Origin: Primulina eburnea
Taxonomy: Eukaryota; Streptophyta; Magnoliopsida; Lamiales; Gesneriaceae
Assembly: GCF_022965805.1 (NCBI RefSeq)
Contig: NC_133101.1
Location: forward strand, 49,804,342 to 49,868,341
Direction of reading: 5' to 3'
Length of the DNA stretch: 64,000 nucleotides
The position numbers and the translations under genes are program-made. The stretch's first letter is position 1. The number at the start of each line of letters is the position of its first letter. Below are positions 22,418 through 33,877 of the stretch, piece by piece. The notes under the pieces are model-generated. The model was given only the letters and a program-made list of their open reading frames with translations. It had not been told where the DNA came from and searched no databases.

Positions 22418-23479
22418 TTTCTCCCCCTCTTAGATATGAGTTCATCCTCGAACTCATAGGCAATCCAATCAGATACATCAGAAGAAATGTATAACAGAGT
22501 TTAATCAAAAAACTCATCTCAATGAATCACTTCTGAAATCTCAATCTCATAGCGGATTTTGTCTTTTAGATAGTCTCTTTGATATTCTGACAATCTTACT
22601 ATGTTTTCAACAACAGAATAATCTTCATTTTGTTGCTCAATCCCATTTCTATTCAAAAATCGATAATCGAATGTAACCAATCTCCTGTTTTCCCCTTTTC
22701 TGCTACCAGAAAGAATACTGAATCAACTATTGTGCGCTTCTGACCATATATGTCATTTTAGATTTGAAATATATCTGGCACAAATAAATCAGTTATTAAC
22801 ATACAAGACAGTATTACTTACCTGATATTCTGATCGACACCCTGTTCTGACTATCGATATCGAATTCTGTAATATCAATCTGAAATATTCTGTACAAAGA
22901 GACGATTCTGTCACATATATGTTACTCTGATCGATGCTCTGCTCTGATCCTCATAAACAATAATTTCTGAATACTGTCAATTTGGCTACTCGATCATATC
23001 TTCGATGTTGTTTAAATTAACTGCTATATCATCTTCGAATGTAATGTCCCCCAAACAATATAATCTGTCTTCAATACTGTTTTAGAACAATAACAATTCT
23101 CAAGCAATTTCACTACAATAGTCACATATCATAATTTGTTAACCGCAGACAAATATGAATTTCTGACTTTTGTGCCATCGGTATCGTTCTCAATCACTGA
23201 TAACGGCCTCAACTGTGTCAAGATCAATCAGTATACTATAATCAGATATTACATACCACAAATACAATCTGTTTCAGTCAAAACACATATCTGAACAATT
23301 TCTGTATACAACAATTTCAGTTCTCAGATCATTCAATACAAGGTATTCAATTCAGTCAGTCATATGCCACGAATATATCAAGATATCATAGATAAACGGC
23401 ATAAAATTATTATAATACCTCTAAACACAGGATTCATCAACCCATAATCAGAACTGAAGTATCTTAAAGAGAAACACTC
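22418..23479 (-). other. G3 non-coding filler replacing pol
   Basis: AT-rich sequence with frequent TCTGAT/CAATCTG-like words and no ORF. It begins with TTTCTCCCCCTCTTAG, whose minus strand is the purine tract. Stretches near 23270-23335 match G4 near 54420-54500, so the filler is inherited and not random decay. Confidence 0.7.
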
Positions 23480-23840
23480 AATCAGAAGTCATTCTAACTC
23501 TCAGGCAGTAAATCTTCTAACTGATATTTCAATTCTTCCGATATAATCAACATCATTCTGTATAGAATTCTAACAATAGGAACAGTAGCTGAAATCATTT
23601 TCCCTAATATAAGGCAAACTCGGAATCTCATCTAGGAAAACTTTAGCAATTCTCCAGCTACTGGCAAATCAGTTCATGATACGCTCAGTTTCAGTAATCC
23701 ATTGAATACAGAAGGAATTACTCCATTCCTTTCGATAATCATCGAGTCATAATCAATACAGATATCAAAGGAATTTTAAATCGAAAATCCTTACCATATA
23801 TTATTCATTCTTCGGCAATTTCAGTTCCGAATCTTATCAT
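23480..23840 (-). pseudogene. G3 remnant of the protease-RT linker
   Basis: In shifting minus-strand frames this matches the G1 segment from [10 protein letters not shown] to QLEDLL (residues about 455-575 of G1), for example IPLISVL-MTR, then SLPYIRE and QLEDLL. Homology stops just before the RT domain. Many stops. The corresponding remnant in G4 ends at the same point. Confidence 0.7.
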
Positions 23841-24235
23841 CTCCTGGCAAGAATCTACCTTAGTTCTGTACTTGTCAACACATCAATATCCATAATGAAT
23901 TCAAAATCAAGCAACACAAGTACAACATAGTATAGATCCATATCATTATCATTTCACTGCAGTATACGATATTTACAGAATTCACTGATACCAATCTTTC
24001 CCCCAAAAGATAAAGAAATCAATACTACAGTATATACAGACCCAACAGATCAAGCATCTATCAATACAATTCATTCAAAAATAATCGTAGGGCATGCATT
24101 AGTATCTATCAATACATATGCAAACTAATCGCAAAAGAACAGTTACCTGTCACTATATCATCAAGTTCATCCTGGGTCTGTTCCTCGGTCACCATAACCA
24201 GATGCCTCTGCTCCCTGGAAGCTTCGGGAACATTT

Positions 24236-25120
24236 CTATTGAAAAACTCTAGCACAATGTCCCTGCTGTTTACAGAAATTGCATCTACCAGTCACTCCCT
24301 GGCATTGCTCCGTGGGATGTCTTCCTCCACAGGCTCTACAATACACTCCGGTATAACTTGGGCTACAACCACTTAAGCTAGGTGAGCCGCTCCCTAACTT
24401 CTTGAACTGCTTCTTTCGAGCTTTCAATTGTTCTTTCTTTTCACTACTGCTGCTACCAATCTCGATTCTAGGAAGCAGTTGCTGTGGTCTCGGTGTTGGA
24501 AGAATATAAGAAGCTTCCTTTTGTCTCATTAGAACTGTTTCTGCTCTTCTGGCTCTGTTCAGAGTATCAGCAAAGATATTTGGTGGTTTCACATTTACCA
24601 ATGTACGTATCTCCGGATTCAATCCCTGGATGAACTGATCAAATATAGCTGCATCATTCCTAGCCACGTGAGGGGCAAAACGTAGCAAGGTGAAGAACTG
24701 GGACAAATACTCATCAATATTTAACTGACCCTGTCTTAAATTTACAAAATCTGCACTTTTATCCTGTCTGTATGATACGGGGAAGAATCTTTGATAGAAT
24801 TCAACTTTAAAAAATTTCCATGTAATCACTGGACCACGCTGTTCTAAGGCTTCTTTAGTTACCAGCCACCAACTCCTTGTGACTTCCCATAACTGGTGCC
24901 CAATCAGTTTAACTCTTCAATCATCTGTGAAACCCAAAAATTCAAATAACATTTCTATATCCTCTAACCAATTCTCACACTCGACTGGTGTCTCAGTGCC
25001 CTTCAGAATCGGCGGTTGAAATGACTGAAACCTCATCAACTGTGTTTCCATCAGAGTTTCTGACACATCCCTCTGATCGGTCGAAGTACTACCTCGTTCC
25101 GGAATTCTTCTAGGGGGTAT
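24236..25120 (-). pseudogene. G3 gag (start codon ATA, one internal stop)
   Basis: Capsid-type gag on the minus strand. The position equivalent to the G1 start reads ATA at 25120-25118, followed by PPRRIPERGS-like sequence. An in-frame TGA lies near 24915. The open part from 24829 has [18 protein letters not shown] and LRFAP, and ends with two zinc knuckles (CRACGGRHPTEQC and CNFCKQQGHCARVF). The last knuckle Cys is replaced by Phe. Closest relative in the window is G4 gag, then G1. Confidence 0.85.
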
Positions 25121-25433
25121 ATCTGATAATCACCAGAATTATCAGTCACATGAGACAAATCCGTCTCAGTCCCTTCCTGATCAGCTTACCTCTGATCAAG
25201 AATGGGTTCTGATTCATTTCCAAATAATACACATTACCAAATCAACTCAGATATTCAGGTAACATGTATCTTCAAACAAAACAGTAAAACATACTGCACT
25301 ATTAACGTATACAATGTAAGTCAACATTATAATAAATCACATTCTAGCAATCACATGCAAGGAAAGAAAACTCAATCTACCCCGCTCACTATCCTCTATC
25401 TCAGTCTCAAAAACTTATAGTTCTGGACCTATG

Positions 25434-25445
25434 GCTCTGATACCA
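25434..25445 (-). other. G3 primer-binding site (initiator tRNA-Met)
   Basis: GCTCTGATACCA on the + strand is the reverse complement of TGGTATCAGAGC. It sits five bases inside the 5' LTR end at 25451. Confidence 0.92.
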
Positions 25446-25450
25446 CTTGT

Positions 25451-27696
25451 TGTGGGGACCCGGACGCTAATCCAATTCTTAATCATAATTAGGATCAATT
25501 TACAAATCCAGTAATTTGGGTCATACAAAAAAAAATTCTTTAAATGCGGAACGTAATGGAATGAAACTAATATACATATTCGTATAAAAAAAAGTACATG
25601 TCCTGTACGGTCTACAATCCATAAAAACTAAGGTTCGAAAACTAAATATCAAGTGTTCAAATCCTGTTTACAATAAAGTCCGTAGTCTCCACTCTATCAT
25701 GATCTCTCCTCATCTCCTCGACCCTGATCCTGTTCCACCTGTTGCCATGCACACATACAAACATGACAACAGCTGGATAACTCTGGTGAGAATTATATTC
25801 CCAATATAAATCAACGAAACATGCATTTGATATAACATATATAAAAGCATGAAACATATATTCATAACATGTATCGCAAACAGAACATGAATTAATATCA
25901 AACTATAAATCATACTCTGAACATGTCCCAAAATCAGGAACACGAACTAGTAATACTATATCAGTTCCTAAGAACATAATCCATATAAACTGTCAACCAG
26001 ACTCGTGACTCCACATCTAAGACTAGACTCATTCCTAGTCTAGGGATCCCGATTTCCAGACGTTGGCATTCCATATCGATCACCAGTAATAAAAGAAACT
26101 CCGATTCTATCCACATCGATATGGTATCGATCACCGGTAATAGAAGAAACTCCAATTCTATCCACATCGATAGCCAATCATCCGGTAACAGACCTTGGCA
26201 CTATCGTCAATACACTATCTTGTGACATCGTGCAATGTGCCCGTGGCGATCCCACCACTATCAGACACTTCTGTCACAAGATCACTCGTCTAATATTTGT
26301 CTAATACATGCTTCCAATAAATCAATAGAACAAGCATATCAAATTAAATCAATGCATATAATAACAGTAAGTATGTGATTTAGGGAAACTCAAGTATATC
26401 CTACTTGAGTCGATCTCCCAATACCACATTGACTTATACATTTGTCTTCCCGATCTGACGAAGTCGAAGTCTCGAAGTCAAATCTGTCCATATCTAGTCT
26501 GAAATGACAATATAAAATAGACGGTGTCAATGTATCACTCAATTCAAAACCTGTACTGATCAATACTCAATTCAATACATAATTTGATCAATGTCGACGA
26601 CATACAATGCAATCTCAATCACTACTGAATCTGATCAAAATTAATCTACTGATGTTTCGACGGCATAACAATACGGTCTTGATAGCCCCGTCAATCTCAA
26701 CATCACAGATATAATAATACAACTCATAATCGCTATCAATACGAATCATAATCTCAATTCTGTACAGTCTCGCAATACCGGCAATACAATATCAGTATAT
26801 TCAAATCAACAACTCATCAGATCCAAATCTTAATAATATCAATATACCCAGCGATACAGTATAAATCAGATATCAATTCCAACACCTCATAATCGATAAC
26901 AACATAATTTTGATATCAAATCGGTATAACCACAATCGAATCAACTCTGAAAATTCATAACAATTGCATAAACAGTCTGTTCTTTAATCCAGTTTCGATT
27001 ATACGATGTCTATTGTCTCGAGAACAACATATATGAATCATATTCAATTCCATAAACATCATATTTTAAAATAATCTCAAAACGTAATAAAACTTACGTC
27101 TTTGTGTAGCTCGTGTCGAGAGGAACTCAGAACTGAAGTCGGACTCAAAATTGGACGGACGGATTTCTCACAATTCACAATTTAAACCTACAAAAACAAG
27201 AAAGCTTTTTCCCTAGAGAGTCTCCACTCTTTTCTCTCTCAATTTCGAAAGAAGACATCATATATATACTGCATGAAACACTAGGAAACGTGGATTATTT
27301 TTCATGCTGCACGTCACACCGGGGGTGCACTCACTTTTGCACCGCGGGTGCGCTCAGTGTACTGATATACATCAAATTTTCCAGAAGCTTGGACTGTGGG
27401 TGCGCTCCCTTTGGTACCGTTGGTGCGGTGCACGTTCTACCCCAAAAACGTACCCTACTGCCCTCCAAGAGCGGGTGCGGTAGAAGCTTAAGCGCGGATG
27501 CGGTGGCTATTACAATCAAAAATCCAACTTTCTGCCCTTACACCGCGGGTGCGGTCTACTTCTTGGCGCGGGTGCGGTCTCTCTCTTTGCCAATAAACTC
27601 AATTTGCAATGTCGCTTCTCCACATCTGTTCTTCCATCGTCTTATTCATAATATATAACAATTCAAAAGTATCAAACTAAAATCTCGGGCATTACA
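25451..27696 (-). repeat. G3 5' LTR
   Basis: 2246 bp. On the minus strand it starts TGTAATGCCCGAG and ends GTCCCCACA. It keeps the palindrome array (27317-27580) and, downstream of it on the minus strand, a TATATATA box at about 27261-27268. Confidence 0.92.
27317..27580 (-). promoter_or_regulatory. Palindrome array and TATA region, G3 5' LTR
   Basis: Eight 14-bp units with arms ACCGC/GCGGT or AGCGC/GCGCT and spacer GGGT (+ strand). Some arms have decayed (ACTGT, ACCGT). On the minus strand the TATA-like run 27261-27268 lies about 50 bp downstream of the array, as in G1 and G4. Confidence 0.8.
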
Positions 27697-27701
27697 TATA
27701 A

Positions 27702-28990
27702 TGTGACTGTTTAGGGTTAGATTGAAATCTTGCACAAATGCAAACAGTAAACATAATATCAGGTCTACTGGTAGTAAGATATAACAGAGAACCAATAAGA
27801 CCAAGATACTGAGTTACCTTTACTGGAATTCCATTATCATCCTTATCAAGTTTAGTAGATGAGCTCATTGGAGTGGAAACAGCAGAGCATGCTTCCATAC
27901 CAATCTTTTTCAGTAGCTCATTGGTATACTTAGCTTGATTTATGAAAATTCCAGTATCAAGTTGCTTGATCTGTAGTCCTAGGAAGAATGTTAATTCTCC
28001 CTCATGCTCATTTCAAACTGATCCTACATTAACTTAGCAAACTTTGCACATAATTTGGGGTTAGTTGACCCAAAAATTATGTCATCAACATAAATATGTA
28101 CTAACAAAATGTGCTTATTCTTAACTAGGGTAAATAGAGTCTTATGTACTATGCCAATTGTAAAATCATGATTGACAAGGAATTGTGAGAGGGTGTCATA
28201 CCATGCTTTAGGTGTCTGTTTTAAACTGTACAGAGCTTTGTGTAATTAAAATACACGATGAGGTAAGAAATGGTCGAGAAAACCTGGAGGTTGTTCAACA
28301 TAGACCTCTTCTTGCAGTAGTCCATTAAGAAATGCACTTTTCACGTCCATCTGATAAAATTTGATATTTTTGAAAGCAGCAAAGGCCAAAGACATTCTGA
28401 TGGCTTCAAGCCTTGCTACTGGTGCAAAGGTTTCATCGTACTCTATTCCTTCTTCTTGTCTAAAACCTTGAGCTACCAGTCTTGCTTTATTTCTGACCCC
28501 AGTGCCTTCTTCATTTAGTTTGTTTCTGAATACCTACCAAGTTCCAATAATGGCTTGATGAGATGGTCTGGGTACAAGAAACCACAATTTATTTCCCTTA
28601 AATTGATTCAGCTCTTCTTGCATAGCTTTTATCCAACTGGGATCCAGAAGAGCTTCTTCAATTTTATTTGGTTCATCCTGAGAGATAAAGGTAGCATGCA
28701 TATATTCATTAATCATTTGCCTTCTAGTTCTTAATGTAGCTGCAGGATTACCAATTACCAAGGATGGAGGATGTGATTTCCTCCAAACTAAAGGGTTTAA
28801 CGAGATTTCTTCTTGGTTTGATGTATTCGAAATAGGCTCAGCTGGAGCAGTAGCAGGTTTTGGAATGTCCACTTCTGGTTCTGGTAAATCTTGTGTCTGA
28901 ATAATTTTTTCTACCAGAGGAATGTCTGGTTCTGGATTTTGAGCATCTTTAACTATAGGTTTTGCGTCATCTTCACTATCCAGTTCCAGA
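27702..28990 (-). pseudogene. S1 reverse transcriptase (decayed)
   Basis: Copia RT on the minus strand. It starts around AMQEELNQF (about 28630), with the KARLVAQGF region near 28470-28490, [11 protein letters not shown] near 28325-28360, and the catalytic YVDDIIFG followed by STNP at about 28070-28110. The STNP variant is common in Sireviruses. At least seven stops or shifts. It ends at the G3 insertion, with SRPDIMFTV at about 27740-27770, and resumes at 20470. Confidence 0.88.
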
Positions 28991-29999
28991 TGAATTCTGT
29001 CTAACCTGTTAGTTAGATTTGATGCGTTAGAAATTTCAGGAGCACTGCTATCTTCATCAAAGACAACATGAATAGATTCTTCAACATTAAGAGTTCTATT
29101 GTTGAAGATTCTAAAAGCTTTGCTTACTGTTGAATAACCAAGAAAAAGTCCAGCTTCTGATTTTGATCAAATGCAGTCAAAAAGTTTTTACCATTGTTGT
29201 GAACAAAGCATCTGCAACCAAATACATGAAAATAAGATACGTTAGGTTTACTCCCTTTCCATATTTCATATGGAGTCTGATTGTGACTTTTGTTGATCAT
29301 GGTTCTGGTTTGTGTGTAGCATGCTGTGTTGATTGCTTCTGCCCAGAAGCGCTGAGAGATGTCTGCATCTGCTAGCATTGTTCTAGCAGCTTCCTTAAGA
29401 GTTCTGTTTCTCCTCTCAGCCACTCCATTTTGTTGAAGCGTCCTGACAGCTGAACATTCATGATGAATTCCCTGTTCATTTAAGTACAATTCAAGAATCT
29501 TGTTAGTAAACTCAGTGCCCCGATCACTTCTGATTTTAATGATGGAAATAAATCTTTCATTTTAATTCTTTTTCAGAAGCTTGATCAACATGCTACTGGT
29601 TTGATCTTTTCCGGTAAGAAATATTACCCATGTAAATCTAGAAAAATCATCAACAACAACAAGTGTATACTACATTCCCCCTAAACTCATGATAGAGATT
29701 GGACCAAACAAGTCCATATGCAATAATTCCAAACACCTTGAAGTTGATTTACTACCTTTATTCTTGAAGCTAGATCTCACCTGCTTTCCAAGTTGACATA
29801 CAGAACATGCATGATTATTAACAAAGTTAATATCGGGAAATCCATCAACAATGTTCTGCTTCTTGAGATTATTGATTGACTTGAAATTCAGGTGATTCAA
29901 TCTCTTGTGCTAGAGCCAATGCTTATCAGTAAGGGAAGCAACTAAACATGTAGGAACAGTAGCATGATCTAAGTTCTATGAAACTTTGTAGGTGTTTCC
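28991..29999 (-). pseudogene. S1 GAG-pre-integrase and integrase (decayed)
   Basis: The minus-strand HHCC finger (LNHLNFKSI then CSVCQLGKQ) is at about 29790-29910. The core has a DLFGPI Asp near 29715, a SDRGTEF Asp near 29520 and the NGVAERRNRTLKE Glu near 29410. The C-terminal part (FHVFGCRCFVHN) is at about 29205-29240. A stop near 29562 and others break it. Integrase precedes RT, which is diagnostic of copia. Confidence 0.88.
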
Positions 30000-30320
30000 T
30001 TCTCTCTTTCCAGTTAATACAGTAGACTTAGCAGAATCTTTAACTGTGCATGTGTGCTTCTGAAAAGCTACAGAATAATCATTATCATACAATTGACTAA
30101 TGCTAATCAAATTTTAACAGAGATTCTCAACCAGTAGTACATCATTAATAGTTATGTTACTATAGATTATCTTACCCTTACCCACGGTTTTACCTTTTGA
30201 GTTGTCCCCAAAAGTTATCTTTGGCCCAGTACAACTCATTACTTCTGATAGTAGATTTTTTTGTCCAGTCATGTGTCTTGAGCATCCACTGTCCAGATAC
30301 CATGTGGAGCTGCTGATTTT
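30000..30320 (-). pseudogene. S1 aspartic protease
   Basis: The minus-strand WYLDSGCSRHMTG motif (about 30265-30305) is the copia protease active site, with DSG in place of DTG. ITFGDNSKGK and INDVLLVENL follow. It reads open through about 30110 and is then interrupted. Confidence 0.85.
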
Positions 30321-30705
30321 GATTCTCTTCTATTGTTCCTGCAAACACAAATTTTAGTATCTGGTACCAAAATCTATTTGGGTCCAAGTCTTATCAGTCA
30401 TTTAGGAACCCACATTTGTACAATTCTTGGTGGCCTTGTACTTCGGGTATCCAAAGAGGTATGTGCAATAAAAGTTCTGTTATTTCTAACAGTATGCACA
30501 TTGGAATGTTGTTCTTCCCTTCTATTTGTGTTGTCTGGCATGTATCTCTTCTGAACAGGTCTAGAATTATAGTACTGGTAGTTTTTAACCTTCATAGAGG
30601 GTTATTTTCTTGAGTTGAATCATCTACTGGATCCAGCACTCTGGTGAACTCTCCCCTTAGGTTCAACATAACCTAGACCATAATTCTTTCTTCTGTTCAT
30701 CTGAT

Positions 30706-31250
30706 TTACATTCCTTTCAACTCGAACAGTTGGTACTTCAGGTTCATATACCACACTGGATTTGACCAAGTGAATGATTTCCCTTTGCTTTTATCCAGTT
30801 CTGGCTTGGTACTAGTTTCAGAAGTGCTTTCATTATCGCTGAATCCGAGAGAACTTCTGTCACCGGATTGCTTCTGCAATTCTTGCATCTTCTTTAAAGA
30901 AACATAAGACTTGTTCCATGCATTTACCAGAATAGATAGCTTCTGATTCTCAGAATTCATCGTCTGGTAATCTGCATTAACCCTGTCATTCTCAGTTCTT
31001 AACTTACTCATCTCAACTTTTAAATCATTGCAGCTATTTTCTTGCAAACAAGTGAACTTACTGACTTGATTTTTCAAGTTTTAATTTTCAGTCTTAACTT
31101 CCTCGAATGATTGAGAAATTCTCGAGTATTCTTTTACCATGTCATGCAGTGCTTTAATTAAATTAGTTCGTGTAAATTCGTCATTGTCAAAGTCTAGTAC
31201 CTCTCCAGATGTCGAGATTGGTTCAATATCCGCTATAAGACACTTGATCT
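30706..31250 (-). pseudogene. S1 gag C-terminal coiled-coil region
   Basis: The minus-strand stretch 31077-30706 is rich in Leu, Asn, Glu and Lys with heptads (VEMSKLRTENDRVNADYQTM), followed by a Ser/Thr/Glu-rich linker. Position between the gag zinc finger and the protease, and composition, match the long gag C-terminus of Sireviruses. A stop just upstream (about 31079) separates it from the gag ORF. Confidence 0.7.
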
Positions 31251-31253
31251 CTT

Positions 31254-32364
31254 CTACATCACTTTCACTAGAATGACTTTCTGAGTCAGATGACTCGGAA
31301 CTGGAGTCAGCCCATTTAATTTAGACTTGTTTTCCTCAACAATCATCGCTTTTCGGTCTCTTCTGAATTTCTTGTCATTCCTTTTGTATTCCTTCTTCTT
31401 CTGATCATCCTTCTTGGGCATTGGACAATCAGCAATAAAGTGACCGATCTTTCTACAGTTGACGCACGCCATATCACCAGGTGGCGAATCCTTATTGAAG
31501 TTCCGATTAGGGCTTTGGTAAGCTCGATGATTCTTTTTCATAAATTTGGAGAATTTCTTCACAAAGAGAGATATAACATCATTGCTGATCTTTTCAGAAG
31601 TATTTTCAGAAGTGCTCTCAATGAAGGTGGCAGGTGTTGCTTGTGGAAAAACTTCAGCAGCAGCAGCAGAAGTAGTAGCAGCAAGAGCCTTGGTTGGTAG
31701 ATTTGTTGAGGGATCTTCTCCGCTCCTTACTTCCAATTCGAACTCATAGGCCTTCAAGTCAGCAAACAAGTCATGTAACTCCAATTTTTTTAGATCTTTA
31801 GAGACTCTAGTAGCAATATAGCACTCCCTGGGTAAAGCTCTCATCACCTTGGGTGCTATTTCTCTATTGACATGCTCTTTGCCCAGAGCTGCTAGCTCAT
31901 TAACCAAGCTGCTGAAAGGTTCATCAAACTCATTTAGAGTTTCACCAACTTTCATTTTCATAATTTCAAACTTCTGCATCGCTACATACAGTTTATTTTC
32001 CTTCGTCTGCTCATTTCCTTCACAGATCTGGATGAGCTTTTCCCAAATCTCTTTAGTAGTAGAACACATTTTGATTTTGCTGAAGGTATTTTTATCGAGG
32101 GTTTTGTAAAGAATGTCCTTCACAACATTATCAAGATTGGCTTTCTTCTTATCTTTGCAAGTCCATTCGCTTCTTGGTTTTTCAACCATTTGTGGCGAAC
32201 CATCAGTAACAGCAACAGTTGTATTAGGCTTAAAATTTTAATGGACCATCTATGATGACATACCACATGTCATCATCTTGGGCCGGAAGATGAGCTTGCA
32301 TCCGGATCTTCCAATCATCAAAGTTTTCTTTTGAGAACATAGGAACCTTGCTGAAATGTGTCAT
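31254..32364 (-). pseudogene. S1 gag with CCHC knuckle
   Basis: The ATG at 32364 (minus) is about 35 bp after the PBS. The N-terminus MTHFSKVPMFSKENFDDWKI is a copia gag start. A frameshift near 32230 leads into the open stretch 32189-31254, a capsid region of the UBN2 type (WEKLIQICEGNEQTKENKLY, LNEFDEPFSSLVNELAALGK), then the zinc knuckle CVNCRKIGHFIADC at about 31410-31450 and a Lys-rich tail. Apart from the one shift this is long and open. Confidence 0.88.
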
Positions 32365-32399
32365 AGTTGTTTGTAAATATTTCAGAACAAGAGAAATCT

Positions 32400-32411
32400 G
32401 CTCTGATACCA
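32400..32411 (-). other. S1 primer-binding site (initiator tRNA-Met)
   Basis: GCTCTGATACCA on the + strand, two bases from the start of the LTR at 32414. Confidence 0.9.
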
Positions 32412-32413
32412 CT

Positions 32414-33422
32414 TGTTGGGGATCAATGTAGAGTTTAGAGGGGGGTGAATAAACTCTTTCCTTTGACGATAGTTTTTGCAAAGGGTGCTAGAATCCTGTT
32501 AGAGATTGTAGCTGTTCTTGTTCAAGAGTACGTCCAGCAGATCACAATAATAAGTGCGGAAACAATCCAATGGAGTTAGGTGAAAAACAGTAATAACAGT
32601 AGGCAGTAGAAAAATAGTTGTTTCTGGAAGTTCGAAGATAAAATCTTCTGCGTCTCCCCTTTTCTTATTTTAGAAGGTATCACTAAAAAACTTTGGATTT
32701 TACAATACAACACTTGTATACACCCACTTCAGCAGGACTTATACTTTGCCTACTAAAACTCTTAGAAACTCAACACAATATAATTTACTACAACAAGGTT
32801 CTGGAAAAACTCTTTTCCAGTTTACAAACTCTTCTTCAAAAACTATCGTAAGGTGTTTTTACTTGAAGAGGTGAAGAAACAGCAGTACAAAATGTTCTCC
32901 AAAGATCAGATGTAAGATATGAAGTGTGTACTGCTTTTCTACAAGTTGAGCTTGGAAAATAACGATTGGTTCACAGTTGTTTATTTCAACATTGGATAGA
33001 TAATGAGTTTCAGTGTTTTTTTCTTTAAAAAGGTTTTGATCTATATATATATAACTTGAATCCAACATCTATAATCAAAACGGCTTCTTTGACTTCTGAT
33101 AGAAATAGCTTTATTGCTTAAAAAGGTTCGTACAAAAAGACTATAAAACAATCAGTCTTGTTACATACTAAAATAGGTAATGCGTATTAAATGACTTCGT
33201 TCAGCATTAATGAAGCATTTAATACTCGTACTTGGTAAAGTAACAGTAACATTTATTATATCAATGATAGGTTCTATTTCTAGTAGTGATTCAAGTTCTG
33301 CTTCTGTTTTTCTAAGCTATTAAGTACTCGAAGAGTACTGCTTAGTTGAGGGGACAAAAGAACTTTTGTTTTCATATAGTCTTCTGGTTTTAATTAACGA
33401 GATCTACTAGTTTTGACTATCA
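32414..33422 (-). repeat. S1 5' LTR
   Basis: On the minus strand it ends GATCCCCAACA. The other end is placed at 33422 because integrase-derived gypsy sequence of G5 can be read from about 33430. A TATATATATA run at 33042-33054 is the probable TATA box. No second copy exists in the window, so the right border is uncertain by a few bases. It lacks the GC-rich palindromes seen in the gypsy LTRs. Confidence 0.75.
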
Positions 33423-33835
33423 TCACTGCAATTAAATTAAGTCTATCAGCATCTCTGGAGGGTGTTATGATATTTAAAAAAGCAAACTCAGTCCAAGGTT
33501 CATTGGACTGTTTGGATTCTATAGAAGATTGGAACATTAGCCTATAAAGTAGCGTTGCCACCGACGTTAGCTGGAGTGCATAATGTGTTCTATATCTCGA
33601 TGCTGCGAAAGTACATGTCAAATCCTTCACATGTACTAAATTATGAGCCTCTGCAGTTGACTTCGAATATGTCTTACGAGGAAAGACATATACAAATTCT
33701 GGATAGGCAAGAAAAAAGACTCCGAAATAATGTTATACAAATGGTCAAAGTCAAGTGGCTAAATCATTCGGAGGGGGAAGCTACTGGGAAACTGAGAGGG
33801 ACATGATGAGTCACTATCCAAAGTTATTCTGTAAG
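33423..33835 (+). pseudogene. G5 gypsy integrase C-terminus and chromodomain-like tail
   Basis: In shifting + frames this matches the ends of G1 and G2 pol: the LEGV-IFKK / PRFIGLF block (33440-33510), ALPPTLAGVHNVFYISMLRKYM (33553-33620), then VKVKWLNHSEGEAT (about 33744-33785) and a final YPKLF at about 33815-33830. It is the 3' end of the gypsy element into which S1 inserted; its 5' part is not in the window. Confidence 0.85.
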
Positions 33836-33877
33836 TTTAATTTCGAGGATGAAATTTTATTCAAGGGAAGGAGGAAT

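Larger units (their letters stand above)
20476..27696 (-). mobile_element. G3: non-autonomous Del/Tekay-like gypsy element, gag only
   Basis: 7.2 kb on the minus strand, with both LTRs (25451-27696 as 5' LTR, 20476-22417 as 3' LTR), PBS at 25434-25445, a purine tract beside 22418 and a TATAA target duplication. The internal region is only about 3 kb: gag (24236-25120), a decayed protease-to-RT linker (about 23480-23840) and non-coding AT-rich DNA where RT, RNase H and integrase should be. LTR ends (TGTAATGCCCG to CCGGGTCTTCACA read on the minus strand) match the G1 type. Confidence 0.92.
15396..33422 (-). mobile_element. S1: Ty1/copia Sirevirus-like retrotransposon, 3' LTR missing
   Basis: A minus-strand copia element. 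From right to left it has the 5' LTR 32414-33422, PBS 32400-32411, gag 31254-32364, a coiled-coil region, protease, GAG-pre-integrase, integrase, RT with YVDDIIFGSTNP, RNase H ending at 19924, then about 4.5 kb of extra sequence with further ORFs. Domain order (integrase before RT), the long gag and the post-pol region fit the Sirevirus (Maximus/SIRE) lineage. G3 interrupts it at the end of RT. G2 abuts its left end, so its 3' LTR is outside the window or lost. Reading frames are heavily decayed. Confidence 0.82.
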
